A stretch of 64,000 bases of DNA, taken from Streptomyces abyssalis (lineage in GTDB: Bacteria > Actinomycetota > Actinomycetes > Streptomycetales > Streptomycetaceae). Position numbers and translations under genes: made by a program. Location: positions 888,124 through 952,123 of the forward strand of contig NZ_LJGT01000037.1 of NCBI RefSeq assembly GCF_001751365.1, in the 5' to 3' direction. Positions 43,595 through 52,303 of this stretch are shown here, one piece after another. Within the stretch, counting starts at the first letter, position 1. Every line of letters starts with the position of its first letter. Under the pieces are notes generated by a model. It was not told the origin of the DNA. It worked only from the letters and a program-made list of their open reading frames with translations, and did not search any database.

Positions 43595-44977
43595 TCAGCT
43601 GAGAACGGACCTGACCGACTCCGGCGAGCGGCCCACCACGGCGCTCCCGTCGTCCGCGGTGATGATCGGCCGCTGGATCAGGGAGGGGTGGGCCGCCAGC
43701 GCGTCGAGCCACCGGCCGCGGCTGTCCGCGTCGCGCGGCCACGACGCAAGACCCAGGTCGGCGGCGGCCGGCTCACCGGTGCGGGTGATGTCCCAGGGAT
43801 CCAGCTCCAGCCGCGACAGGACGTCCTCCAGCTCCGCCACGGTCGGCGGCTCGTCCAGATAGCGGCGCACGGTGTACTCGGCGCCCTCTTCGTCCAGCAG
43901 CGACAGCGCCGAACTGCACTTGGAACAGGCGGGGTTGATCCAGATCTCCATACTCCGGTCCTTTCGCTCGGACGGCGGTGCCCCGCCGGTCGTCGCCGGA
44001 CCACCGCCGCGGAAGGCACGGCGGTGGGCTGCCGGGGCCACGCCCCGGCGGGCGGCGAAGTGATGCCGCAGTGTGTCGGCACTGCCGAAGCCGGAGCGCA
44101 CCGCAACAGCTTCGACGGGGAGCGGGGTGTTCTCCAGCAGTTCCTCGGCCAGCTGCAACCGCTGGTCGAGGATCCACCGGTGCGGCGTCGTCCCGGTCGC
44201 GTCCTTGAACCGCCGGGCCAGCGTGCGCGGTGACATCGCGGCGCGTGCGGCCAGTTCTTCCACCGTCAGCGGCCGGTCCAGGTTCTCCTGCATCCAGTCG
44301 ACGAGTTCCGTGAGGCCGTAACCGGTACGGGCGGCAGGCACGGGCATCTCGACGAACTGGGCCTGCCCGCCCGCGCGATGGGCCGGAACGACCATGCGGC
44401 GCGCCAGGGCGTTGGCGGTGGCGGCCCCGTGTTCCCGGCGCACCATGTGCAGGCAGGCATCTATGCCCGCTGCCGCCCCTGCGCTGGTGAGAACGGGGCC
44501 GTCTTCGACGTAGAGCACGTCGCTGTCCACCCGGACACGGGGATGGAGTCGGGCCAGGCGGGCGGCGAACTGCCAGTGCGTGGCGGCCCGCCGCCCGTCG
44601 AGGATCCCGGCGGACGCCAGCAGGAATGCCCCCGTGCACACGGACAGCACACGGGCACCGCGGGCGACGGCTTCACGGAGCGCCTCGAGAAGCGGCTCGG
44701 GCGGATCGTCCTCCAACTGCGGCCACGCCGGAACGGTGACCAGGTCCGCGGCCGCGATCCGCTCCGGACCGTGCGCGACCTGCAGTGTGAAGCCCGAAGT
44801 GGTCATGACCGGGCCGGGCCGGGCGGCGCACAGCGCGAAATCATGGACGGGGAAGCCGTCGTCCGAGCGGTCCAGCCCGAAGACCTGGGCGACGACGCCC
44901 AGTTCGAAGACGGCAGCCTGCCGCCCGACGAGGGCGACCACGTTGCGGAGCACCCGGTCAGCATGGCAGGAATTCAT
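43595..44977 (-). CDS. GlxA-type AraC regulator fused in frame to an ArsC/Spx-type reductase
   Basis: A 460-residue open frame carrying two normally separate proteins. Residues about 8-175: DJ-1/PfpI-like domain with the nucleophile elbow LSVCTGAFLLASAGILDGRRAATHW in outline. Residues about 210-320: AraC double HTH (DRPLTVEELAARAAMSPRTLARRF, then EAVAVRSGFGSADTLRHHFAARRGVAPAAHRRAF in outline). From Met343: a complete 118-residue ArsC/Spx-family protein (MEIWINPACSKCSSALSLLDEEGAEY in outline, later WDITRTGE, LIQRPIITADDG). No stop lies between the parts; I read the junction codon by codon. An internal ATG at 43951 has AAGGACCGGAG before it, so the reductase could also be made alone. The start is ATG 44977 or GTG 44953. 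Confidence 0.82.
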   Translation of the reverse strand: MNSCHADRVLRNVVALVGRQAAVFELGVVAQVFGLDRSDDGFPVHDFALCAARPGPVMTTSGFTLQVAHGPERIAAADLVTVPAWPQLEDDPPEPLLEALREAVARGARVLSVCTGAFLLASAGILDGRRAATHWQFAARLARLHPRVRVDSDVLYVEDGPVLTSAGAAAGIDACLHMVRREHGAATANALARRMVVPAHRAGGQAQFVEMPVPAARTGYGLTELVDWMQENLDRPLTVEELAARAAMSPRTLARRFKDATGTTPHRWILDQRLQLAEELLENTPLPVEAVAVRSGFGSADTLRHHFAARRGVAPAAHRRAFRGGGPATTGGAPPSERKDRSMEIWINPACSKCSSALSLLDEEGAEYTVRRYLDEPPTVAELEDVLSRLELDPWDITRTGEPAAADLGLASWPRDADSRGRWLDALAAHPSLIQRPIITADDGSAVVGRSPESVRSVLS

Positions 44978-45047
44978 GGCAGAAAATACCCGTGCACTGG
45001 CAGTTCTGCCACTGTTGCGGGACTGAGTCCGGCAGCAGGATCCCGGT

Positions 45048-45995
45048 ATGGACAGAACCAGACACCACGCCGGAACGGACTCCTCCGTCGGCGGCTTCCC
45101 GCTCCCCGGCACGGGCGGCCCCGCCGCCGTCGCCGTCCCCGCGCCGGACAGCGGACACCAGCGATGGGCGGGCGCACCCAGCGCTCACCGGGATACCGAC
45201 AGATCGATTCTGCTCGCCTACCGTGTGCGGGCAGGGGAGGACCACAACGTCGTCGCCCGCTCCGCGGACGGCGTCACCTTCACCACGCTCACCGTCCTCA
45301 CCCCCGGCCGGCTCGGCGCCGCCATGGTCGAGCGCCCCGCACTCGTGCGTACCGGCAGCGGTGCCTGGCGCCTCTACGTGAGCTGCGCGACGCCCGGCAG
45401 CAAGCACTGGTGGGTCGGCGTGGTCGAGGCGGCAACCCCGGAAGGACTGGGCGTCGCCCCGGTCACGCCGGTGTTCGAGGGGGACCGGCACACCGCTGTG
45501 AAGGACCCCGTCATCCGAAGACGCGGTGACCGCTGGGAGGCGTGGCTGTGCTGCCACCCCCTGGACGAACCGGGCGAGGAGGACCGGATGTCCACCGCCT
45601 ACGCCACCAGCCGCGACGGGCTGCGCTGGCAGTGGCACGGCACCGTGCTCACCGGAAGGCCCGGCGCATGGGACGCGCGGGGCGCACGGCTGACCAGCGT
45701 TCTGCCCGACGGGCGTGCCGCCTACGACGGCCGGGCCTCCGCCGAGGAGAACTGGCGTGAACGCACAGGAGTGGCGGCACCGTGCGGTGCCGGCCACGGC
45801 CCGGGCAGTGCCGGCGACACCCCGCTTCTGGCCCCGGTCGGCGACGCGCCGGCCTGCGACGTGCGGTACCTGGAGGCACTGCCCGCGCCCGGGGGCGGAT
45901 ACCGCATCTACTACGAGGCCCGGCTCCCGGCCGGAAGTCACGAGCTGCGCACCGAGACCGTCCCCGCGCCGGGGCAGGTGCCGGCTTCCCGCTAG
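45048..45995 (+). CDS. five-bladed-propeller glycosidase-like protein
   Basis: 315 residues, no signal peptide. Repeated beta-blade segments (ILLAYRVRAGEDHNVVARSADGVTF, ERPALVRTGSGAWRLYVSCATPGSKHWWVGVVEA, KDPVIRRRGDRWEAWLCCHPLD, TAYATSRDGLRWQWHGTVL) resemble GH43/GH32/GH130 enzymes, where the phrase on delivering the substrate (KDPVIRR) sits at the catalytic Asp position. I cannot assign a family or substrate with certainty. It is divergent from the AraC-ArsC gene by 70 bp, and its 3' end overlaps by four bases the convergent LacI gene of the mannosidase locus, which suggests a related sugar function. Confidence 0.6.
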   Translation: MDRTRHHAGTDSSVGGFPLPGTGGPAAVAVPAPDSGHQRWAGAPSAHRDTDRSILLAYRVRAGEDHNVVARSADGVTFTTLTVLTPGRLGAAMVERPALVRTGSGAWRLYVSCATPGSKHWWVGVVEAATPEGLGVAPVTPVFEGDRHTAVKDPVIRRRGDRWEAWLCCHPLDEPGEEDRMSTAYATSRDGLRWQWHGTVLTGRPGAWDARGARLTSVLPDGRAAYDGRASAEENWRERTGVAAPCGAGHGPGSAGDTPLLAPVGDAPACDVRYLEALPAPGGGYRIYYEARLPAGSHELRTETVPAPGQVPASR

Positions 45996-47122
45996 GAGGA
46001 CTCGTCCACCACGGGGATCTCGCCGGAACCGCGCGCGATCAGCTTCGTCGGCAGCGTCGTCCTGCCGGGGGCGGGGGAGTGGCCCGCCATCCGCTCGAAC
46101 ATCAGCCTGGCCGCGGTGCGTCCGATCTCCTCGACGTCGTGGGAGATCACCGTGACGGGCGGGTCGATCAGGTCGGCCGTCTCGAAGTCGTCGAAGCCGA
46201 CCATCGCGACCCGCCGGGTCAGGCCCAGCCTCCGCAGCGCCCGTACGGCACCGATGGTGCACTGGTTGTTGAGCGTGAACAGCGCCGTCGGCGGCTGCCC
46301 GGAGCCGAGAAGATCCAGGCACGCGTGCATGGCCTCCTCGGCGCAGCGCGCACCCAGACGCGTCAACTCCTCGGCGTATGCGACCTGTTCGGTGCGCAGC
46401 GCGGCACGGTGGCCGCCGATGCGCTCCGCGACGCTGAAGATCCGCTCGTCGTCTCCCACCACGCCGATCCTGCGGTGACCTTGGCGCAGCAGATGTGCCG
46501 TCCCCGCGCGGGCTCCCTCGGCGTGGTCCGTGAGCACTGCGTCGGCGGCGATGCCGTGGGGTGGCCGGTCGACGAAGACGACGGGCACTCCCGCCTGCTG
46601 TTCCGGCCGGAGAAAGCCGTGGTCCTCGCCGGCGGGCACCACGATCAGGCCGTCGACGCGCCGTGAACACAGCGCGGTCAGCGTCTCGCGTTCGCGGGCG
46701 GCCGTTCCCGACGAGGCGGTGAGCACGAAGCTGCCCTGCTGCCGGGCGATCTCGTCGATCCCGTGCACGAGGCTGTCGTGGAAGCGGGTCCCGGCCTGCG
46801 GGAGCGCGAGCCCGATGGTGCTCGTACGGTCGCTCTGGCGCAGACCGCGCGCCAAGTCGTTGCGCCGGAAGCCGAGTTCGGCCATCGCCTGCAGGATGCG
46901 TTCCGCGGTGGCGGCCGAGACGCCGTCCTCGCCGTTGAGGACGCGGGAGACGCTCTTGATGCTCGTGCCGACATGCGCGGCGACGTCCTTCATCGTCGGG
47001 CGTCCCGCCCGCCCGCCGGTCCTGCCTGTCCCGCCCACCGCTGACGGCACCCCCTCGTCGTCCACTGCCGCGCCGCGGCGCCGCAAGCTCTTCCGTCGTC
47101 CCTCTTGACGCAGCGGCCTCAC
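45992..47122 (-). CDS. LacI-family regulator of the mannosidase locus
   Basis: A LacI repressor. The HTH is GRPTMKDVAAHVGTSIKSVSRVLNGEDGVSAATAERILQAMAELGF in outline, followed by the hinge and a sugar-binding core (STIGLALPQAG, VDGLIVVPAGEDH, VFVDRPPHGIAADAVLTDHAEGA, RRIGVVGDDERIFSVAERIGGH, ALFTLNNQCTIGAVRALR, VAMVGFDDFETADLIDPPVTVISHD). The start is uncertain: GTG 47122 gives a 43-residue basic N-terminal extension; a later ATG at 46993 would begin at MKDVAA. A perfect 18-bp palindrome lies just upstream, between this gene and the mannosidase, suiting autoregulation and control of the divergent operon. Confidence 0.9.
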   Translation of the reverse strand: MRPLRQEGRRKSLRRRGAAVDDEGVPSAVGGTGRTGGRAGRPTMKDVAAHVGTSIKSVSRVLNGEDGVSAATAERILQAMAELGFRRNDLARGLRQSDRTSTIGLALPQAGTRFHDSLVHGIDEIARQQGSFVLTASSGTAARERETLTALCSRRVDGLIVVPAGEDHGFLRPEQQAGVPVVFVDRPPHGIAADAVLTDHAEGARAGTAHLLRQGHRRIGVVGDDERIFSVAERIGGHRAALRTEQVAYAEELTRLGARCAEEAMHACLDLLGSGQPPTALFTLNNQCTIGAVRALRRLGLTRRVAMVGFDDFETADLIDPPVTVISHDVEEIGRTAARLMFERMAGHSPAPGRTTLPTKLIARGSGEIPVVDESS

Positions 47123-47145
47123 CAAGTGTGCACTGCTCCCGCGAC

Positions 47146-47163
47146 TACGTCAACGTTGACGTA
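47146..47163. promoter_or_regulatory. perfect LacI-type operator TACGTCAACGTTGACGTA
   Basis: An 18-bp perfect palindrome with central CG, the hallmark of LacI-family operators, lies between the divergent LacI gene and the mannosidase operon, 30 bp before the mannosidase GTG. It contains TTGAC on both strands, so it overlaps likely -35 elements in either direction. Confidence 0.8.
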
Positions 47164-47192
47164 TACCCGGAAGCCCTCTGAACAGGAGAAAC

Positions 47193-49964
47193 GTGCACGT
47201 CCCCGCCTCCCCGCCGCAGCGCACGGCAGCCCAGGAACCCCTCGCAGTCGTGGTGCCGCACACGCACTGGGACCGCGAGTGGTACAGCCCGTTCGAGACG
47301 ATGCGTTTCGCGCTCGTACAGTTCCTCGACGAGCTGATCGACGTTTTGGAGGACGAGCCCGCACTGCCGGCCTTCCTCCTCGACGGCCAGGCGGTGATCC
47401 TCGAGGACTACACCGAGATCAGGCGGGACCGGCGCGAGCGGCTCACCGCGCTGGTGGAGGCCGGACGGCTGCGCCCCGGACCGTTCTATGTACAGCCCGA
47501 CGAGTTCCACGTCTCCGGCGAGGCGCTGGTGCGCAACCTGCTCATCGGCTGCCGCGTGAGCCGCGAGTACGGGCATGTGATGCGGGAGGGATATCTGCCG
47601 GACACCTTCGGGCACGTGCACCAACTCCCGCAGATCCTGCGCGGGTTCGGCATCAGCACCTTCTACGCGATGCGCGGCTTCGGGGAGGAGACGGAGGCCG
47701 CCGGCAGCGAGTTCCACTGGGACGCCCCCGACGGATCGCGCGTTCGCGTGCACTGGCTCGCCGAGAGCTACTCCAACGCCGCCGTCCTCACCGGCGATCC
47801 GGCAACCCTCTCGCTGCACCACGGCATACTCGTCGGCTACGACCGCCTCGGCGAACTGCTGGAACGTCTCGGGGCGCGCTCGCAGACCGGCGTACTGCTG
47901 CTGCTGAACGGCGGCGACCATCTGCGGGTCCAGCAGGGCGTGCCCGGCATGGTCCGCTCGCTGGACGCCGCCCAGGCAGCCTCCGGCGGACCCAGGCTCC
48001 GGCTCGGAGGCCTGGAGGAGTTCCGCCGCCTCACCGACGAACGGCCGCCGCCGCAGGCCGAGTTCAGCGGCGAGCTGCGGTACGGCCGCAAGCACGACGT
48101 CTTCGACGGCATCGGCTCCACGCGCACGCCCATGAAGCGGCTCAACGAAGCCACCGAGGCCGCGCTGTGCGGCATCGCCGAACGGCTCGACGCGGTCGCC
48201 GCCGTCCAGGACGGCCGCTCCCACCTCGACTCACTGCGCCACGCCTGGCGCGAACTGGTGAAGAACTACGCCCACGACTCCATCTGCGGCTGCTCCGTCG
48301 ACGAGGTCCACGAGGAGATGCACGTCCGCTTCGCCCGTGTGCGCCAGATCGCCGACGCCGTCACCGCCGACGCCCTGGCCCGTGTCGCCCACACCGCCGC
48401 GGCGGCAGGACCAGTGCACGGCACGGGAATTCCCCTCGCCGTGTTCAACCCGAGCGCCTTCCCGCGCTCGGGAGACGTGAGCGCCGACGTGGTCCCCGAC
48501 CTCCAAGCACCGCTGGGGGAGCGGAAGTTCGGATGGACCCAGTCCCCGGAGCGTACGGACTGGAACCGCTACGCGCTCATCGGCCCCGACGGCAGGCGCC
48601 TCGGCTTCACCGCGGCCCCGGCTCCCGAGGTCCGGGTCGAGGACACCCTCGACCGCCGCAAGGAGATACACCGCGACCGGCTGACCTTCCATGCCGCCGA
48701 CGTGCCAGCACTCGCCCCCGCCCTGTACCGTCTCGTGCCCCTGGACGAGGCACCGGCAGCGCCGCCGTCAACGCCGTCCCCGCGGACGGTACGAGAGGGG
48801 CGCAGCCTCGAAAACGGCCTTCTGCGCGTCGAGTTGGAGGCCGAAGGCACCCTCGCCGTCACCGACCTGGCCACCGGCCGCCGCCACACCGGCCTGCTCG
48901 AACTCCTCGACGACGGGGACGCCGGAGACGAGTACGGCTTCGGCCCGCTCCCCGGCGACCTGCCGGTCTCCTCGCGCACCGCCGGCTGGCAGGTGACCGA
49001 CGGCCCGTCGCACGACGCACTCCTCGCCCGGGCCGAGCTGACCGTCCCCGTGGCCCTCGCCCCCGGACGCACCGCCCGCAGCGGCCACTCCACCGCCCTG
49101 CCCGTCTCGCTCACCGTCCGCCTGCCGCCCGGTGCCGGCCGCGTCGAAGTGGACGTGACCGTCGAGAACAACGCGGAGGACCACCGGATGCGGCTGCGCC
49201 TTCCCACGGGCCTGCACACCGGTCATTCCGTCGCCGAGTCCGCGTACGGCCTCATCCGCCGCCCTGCCGCACAGCCCGGCGGCGACGGCTGGCGGGACAG
49301 GCCGACCGGCGCCTTCGCCATGCGCCGCTTCGCAGCGCTGGAGGACGAGGACGGCACAGCGGGCCTGGCCGTCTTCACCGAGGGCCTGCACGAGTACACG
49401 CACACCGACGGCCACGTGCTGGAGGTGACGCTGCTGCGCTCCGTCGGCTGGCTGGCACGCCAGGACCACCCGCTGCGCCCCCACAAGGTCGGTCCCGAAC
49501 TGCCCACGCCCGCCGCCCAGTGCCCGGGCAGGCACACCTTCCGCATCGCGCTGCGCCCGTACCAGGGAAGCGCGGAGACCGGCGATCTGTACCGCACCGC
49601 CGAGGAGTTCGCCCTGCCGCTCCTCACGCACGCCGTTCAGGGAAGCCGCCCCGGCCCCGCGCCTCAGGACGCGCCGCCGCCGGGTTTGAGCGTCGGCCCC
49701 CGGGAAGCCGTCGTCACCGCGGTCAAGAGCGCCGAGGACGGCGACGGAACGGTGCTGCGGCTCTTCAACAGCGCGGACAGGCACATCACGGCCACGGTCA
49801 CCCCCGGATTCCCGCTCGGCGCCGTGCAGTTGTGCGACATGGAGGAGAACCCGCAGCAGGAGCAGCCGATCCGGCCGGACGGAACCCTCCGGCTCCCGCT
49901 TGCCGCCGGCCGGATCACCACACTGCGACTGCACCCGACAGCACAGACGACCAGGAGGCGATGA
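47193..49964 (+). CDS. GH38 alpha-mannosidase
   Basis: A large retaining alpha-mannosidase, 923 residues from GTG 47193, with CAGGAG upstream. The GH38 zinc site appears as VVVPHTHWDREWY near residue 23, and the nucleophile region as REGYLPDTFGHVHQLPQIL at about 130, where the Asp of PDTFG is both nucleophile and zinc ligand. KNYAHDSICGCSVDEVHEEMH around residue 360 is another conserved block with zinc-binding His/Asp. The rest (about 500-920) is the beta-sandwich region. There is no signal peptide, so it acts in the cytoplasm on imported mannosides. It is the first gene of an operon with a binding protein and two permeases; spacing to the next gene is three bases. Confidence 0.93.
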   Translation: MHVPASPPQRTAAQEPLAVVVPHTHWDREWYSPFETMRFALVQFLDELIDVLEDEPALPAFLLDGQAVILEDYTEIRRDRRERLTALVEAGRLRPGPFYVQPDEFHVSGEALVRNLLIGCRVSREYGHVMREGYLPDTFGHVHQLPQILRGFGISTFYAMRGFGEETEAAGSEFHWDAPDGSRVRVHWLAESYSNAAVLTGDPATLSLHHGILVGYDRLGELLERLGARSQTGVLLLLNGGDHLRVQQGVPGMVRSLDAAQAASGGPRLRLGGLEEFRRLTDERPPPQAEFSGELRYGRKHDVFDGIGSTRTPMKRLNEATEAALCGIAERLDAVAAVQDGRSHLDSLRHAWRELVKNYAHDSICGCSVDEVHEEMHVRFARVRQIADAVTADALARVAHTAAAAGPVHGTGIPLAVFNPSAFPRSGDVSADVVPDLQAPLGERKFGWTQSPERTDWNRYALIGPDGRRLGFTAAPAPEVRVEDTLDRRKEIHRDRLTFHAADVPALAPALYRLVPLDEAPAAPPSTPSPRTVREGRSLENGLLRVELEAEGTLAVTDLATGRRHTGLLELLDDGDAGDEYGFGPLPGDLPVSSRTAGWQVTDGPSHDALLARAELTVPVALAPGRTARSGHSTALPVSLTVRLPPGAGRVEVDVTVENNAEDHRMRLRLPTGLHTGHSVAESAYGLIRRPAAQPGGDGWRDRPTGAFAMRRFAALEDEDGTAGLAVFTEGLHEYTHTDGHVLEVTLLRSVGWLARQDHPLRPHKVGPELPTPAAQCPGRHTFRIALRPYQGSAETGDLYRTAEEFALPLLTHAVQGSRPGPAPQDAPPPGLSVGPREAVVTAVKSAEDGDGTVLRLFNSADRHITATVTPGFPLGAVQLCDMEENPQQEQPIRPDGTLRLPLAAGRITTLRLHPTAQTTRRR

Positions 49965-49967
49965 GGC

Positions 49968-51284
49968 ATGCGACACCCACCGTCACGGCCCGCCCCCTCG
50001 GGCGGCCTCACCCGGCGGCACCTGCTCCACGCAGGCGGTGCCGCAGCCGCGCTCACTCTCGCCCCGGGCTGCGCGTCATCCGGGAGCGGCCCCAGGAGCG
50101 CCGGCTGGCAGGCAATACCGCCGTACTCGCTGCAGGCCCCGGACCCGAAACGGGCCGCCTACCTCAAGCGGCGCCTCGCGGCGCACCGCAAGCGTTCCCC
50201 GTACGGCATCGAACCGCTCGTCAGCAGCAACGACACCTCCGCGGCCATGGCGAAGCTGCTGCTCCAGGCGTCCCAGGGCCGAGCACCGGACATCGCCCAG
50301 GTCGACTCGTACATCTTCGGCCGCATCGCCCCGTACGCACAGCCCGTACAGCGGCACATGAAACGGCTGGGCCTGCGACTGGAGGACTGGTTTCCCACGA
50401 TGCGCCGCGAGATGGAGCGGCGGCCCGGCGACGTGCGGGGCCTGCAGTTCACCTCCGACCTGAGGGTGCTGTACTACCGCCGCGATCTCGTCCGTACCCC
50501 TCCAAGCGACTGGGACGAGATGATCGACATGGCGCGGCCTCTCGCCCGGCGCGGCTACTCGGTGCTGTTCCCCGCTGGACGCAGCGAAGGCGCCGTCACC
50601 ACGACGCTGTGGCCGGCCTACTGGAGCCAGGGCGCCGAACTCTTCGGCAGCGACGGAGAACCCGCCTTCGCGACGGGCAAGGGCTACGAGGCGATGCGCT
50701 CCTGCCTGAGGTCGGTGGAGCGCGCCGTCGGCGCCGGAGTCGTGCCGCGCCGGGTGGCCGGTTTCGACCAGGAGGACGACGAGAATCCCGACATCGTCGC
50801 CGGCCGCGTCGCGATGTTCCTGGGCGGAAGCTGGCAGGCCGCCGCTCTCGACGGCCTCATGAAGGATCAGGACTTCTTCCGTCGCTGGGGCGTGGCGCCC
50901 ATGCCCGCCATGGGCGGTGGCCGTCACGTCAGTGCCACCGGCGGATGGCTGTGGGCGGCTTTCACCGACGACGAGGAGAAGATCGCCGCCGGGCTCGACT
51001 GGGTCGGCTCCGCCTACGTCGGCGACCGCGGCATGGCCGAGTGGTGCTCGCTCGGCGGCTATCTCCCGCCGCGGCAGAGCATCTACGGCGACGACGCGTA
51101 CGAACAGGACCCGTTCACGCCCGTCTTCCGCGAGCACATCGTCCGCTACGGCAGGGCACGCCCGTCGGACCGCAAGTACCAGGACGTCTCCCACACGCTG
51201 CAGATCGCCCTTTCCGGTGTGGCCTCCGGGACCGCCGGTGCGACGGAGGCTCTCGACCAGGCTCTCGACCGGCTCGTGGGATGA
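49968..51284 (+). CDS. lipoprotein sugar-binding protein of an ABC importer
   Basis: A CUT1-type extracellular solute-binding protein of 438 residues. The N-terminus has a twin-arginine motif (LTRRHLLHAGGAAAALTLAPGCASSG): Tat export with a lipobox-like APGC, an imperfect but acceptable lipoprotein site, giving a lipid-anchored Cys at about residue 35. Class 1 binding-protein blocks follow: APDIAQVDSYIFGRIAPYAQP, LRVLYYRRDLVRTPPSDWDEMI, TLWPAYWSQGAELFGSDGEPAF, and IVAGRVAMFLGGSW near residue 280. It lies three bases after the mannosidase stop. Lipoprotein maturation would use Lnt, encoded elsewhere in this window. Confidence 0.91.
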   Translation: MRHPPSRPAPSGGLTRRHLLHAGGAAAALTLAPGCASSGSGPRSAGWQAIPPYSLQAPDPKRAAYLKRRLAAHRKRSPYGIEPLVSSNDTSAAMAKLLLQASQGRAPDIAQVDSYIFGRIAPYAQPVQRHMKRLGLRLEDWFPTMRREMERRPGDVRGLQFTSDLRVLYYRRDLVRTPPSDWDEMIDMARPLARRGYSVLFPAGRSEGAVTTTLWPAYWSQGAELFGSDGEPAFATGKGYEAMRSCLRSVERAVGAGVVPRRVAGFDQEDDENPDIVAGRVAMFLGGSWQAAALDGLMKDQDFFRRWGVAPMPAMGGGRHVSATGGWLWAAFTDDEEKIAAGLDWVGSAYVGDRGMAEWCSLGGYLPPRQSIYGDDAYEQDPFTPVFREHIVRYGRARPSDRKYQDVSHTLQIALSGVASGTAGATEALDQALDRLVG

Positions 51285-51307
51285 GCCGAGCAAGGGAGGA
51301 AGAAGCG

Positions 51308-52303
51308 ATGGCCACCACCGTGAACCCCGCGGACCCCGAGGGCCCCGCGGACCCCGGGTCCGGGCTCGGGCTGCGGGACCGCCGAGTCCCGCGGCGGCCG
51401 CGTTCGTCCGGGCGCTCGGGAGGCGTGGCGGGCTCGTCCTGGCCGTGGCTGCTGCCGCTGGGCACCGTGCTGCTGGTCGTGCTCGTCTATCCGGTGCTCG
51501 AGATCGTGCGGCTGAGCTTCACCGATGCCAGCCTCGTGACGGGCGAGCCCTACAGCGTCACCTCCGAGACGTACACCTCGCTCGTGACCGGCACGGACTT
51601 CCGTCACACGTTGCAGGTGACGTTCCTGTTCGTACTGCTGAGCGTCGTCTTCCAGCTGCTTCTCGGACTCGCCGTCGCGCTGCTCGTCCACGGCGCGGAA
51701 CGCCGGGGGCTGCGCGGCGTCGTGGCCACGCGGGCCGTGGTGCTGACGGCTTGGGCGATCCCGGGCGTGATCATCGGCGTCATCTGGAGCCTGCTCTATC
51801 AGGAGACCGCGTCGGGAGTCCTGAACCACGGGCTGTCCCTGCTGGGATTCTCCGGGAACACCCCGTTCCTCTCCGACCCCGACAACGCCCTCGTCTCCGT
51901 CATCGTCGCCAACATCTGGCGGGGCACGGCCCTTTCGATGATCCTTTGCTATGCCGGGATCAAGACCGTCCCGGACCAGTTGTACGAGGCGGCCCGCATC
52001 GACGGTGCCTCGCCCGTGCAGACGCTCTTCCGCGTCACGCTTCCGATGATGCTGCCCATCCTCACCATGAACCTCGTCCTGGCGACGGTGGAGACCTTCA
52101 ACAGCTTCGACATGGTGCTCTCACTCACCGGCGGCGGACCCGGCACGGCCACGCAGGTCCTCGCCCTCGACGTCTACGACCAGATCTTCCGTCAGCTGAA
52201 CCTGGGCAGGGGAGCGGCGATGGCCGTCGTCCTCATGGCCGTCAACGTCCTCGTGATCGGCCTGTACGTGCGGCTGACCGAACGTCAGGAGAAGGAGATA
52301 TGA
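51308..52303 (+). CDS. ABC sugar importer permease 1
   Basis: A CUT1 inner-membrane permease of the MalF type, 331 residues from ATG 51308, with AAGGGAGG upstream. The N-terminal 50 residues are hydrophilic; six hydrophobic segments follow (WPWLLPLGTVLLVVLVYPVLEIV first). The EAA loop that contacts the ATPase is EAARIDGASPVQTLFRVTLPMMLPILT, matching EAAxxDGAxxxxxFxxIxLP. No ATPase gene is nearby, so the complex probably uses a shared MsiK-type ATPase. Confidence 0.93.
   Translation: MATTVNPADPEGPADPGSGLGLRDRRVPRRPRSSGRSGGVAGSSWPWLLPLGTVLLVVLVYPVLEIVRLSFTDASLVTGEPYSVTSETYTSLVTGTDFRHTLQVTFLFVLLSVVFQLLLGLAVALLVHGAERRGLRGVVATRAVVLTAWAIPGVIIGVIWSLLYQETASGVLNHGLSLLGFSGNTPFLSDPDNALVSVIVANIWRGTALSMILCYAGIKTVPDQLYEAARIDGASPVQTLFRVTLPMMLPILTMNLVLATVETFNSFDMVLSLTGGGPGTATQVLALDVYDQIFRQLNLGRGAAMAVVLMAVNVLVIGLYVRLTERQEKEI

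Noticed and set aside
47105..51307. A 1732-codon open frame running through the mannosidase and binding-protein region into permease 1
   Set aside because: Its first 1400 residues are an Arg/Pro/Gly-rich shadow of the GH38 and binding-protein genes in another frame. Only the part from ATG 51308, which has a ribosome site and permease motifs, is real.
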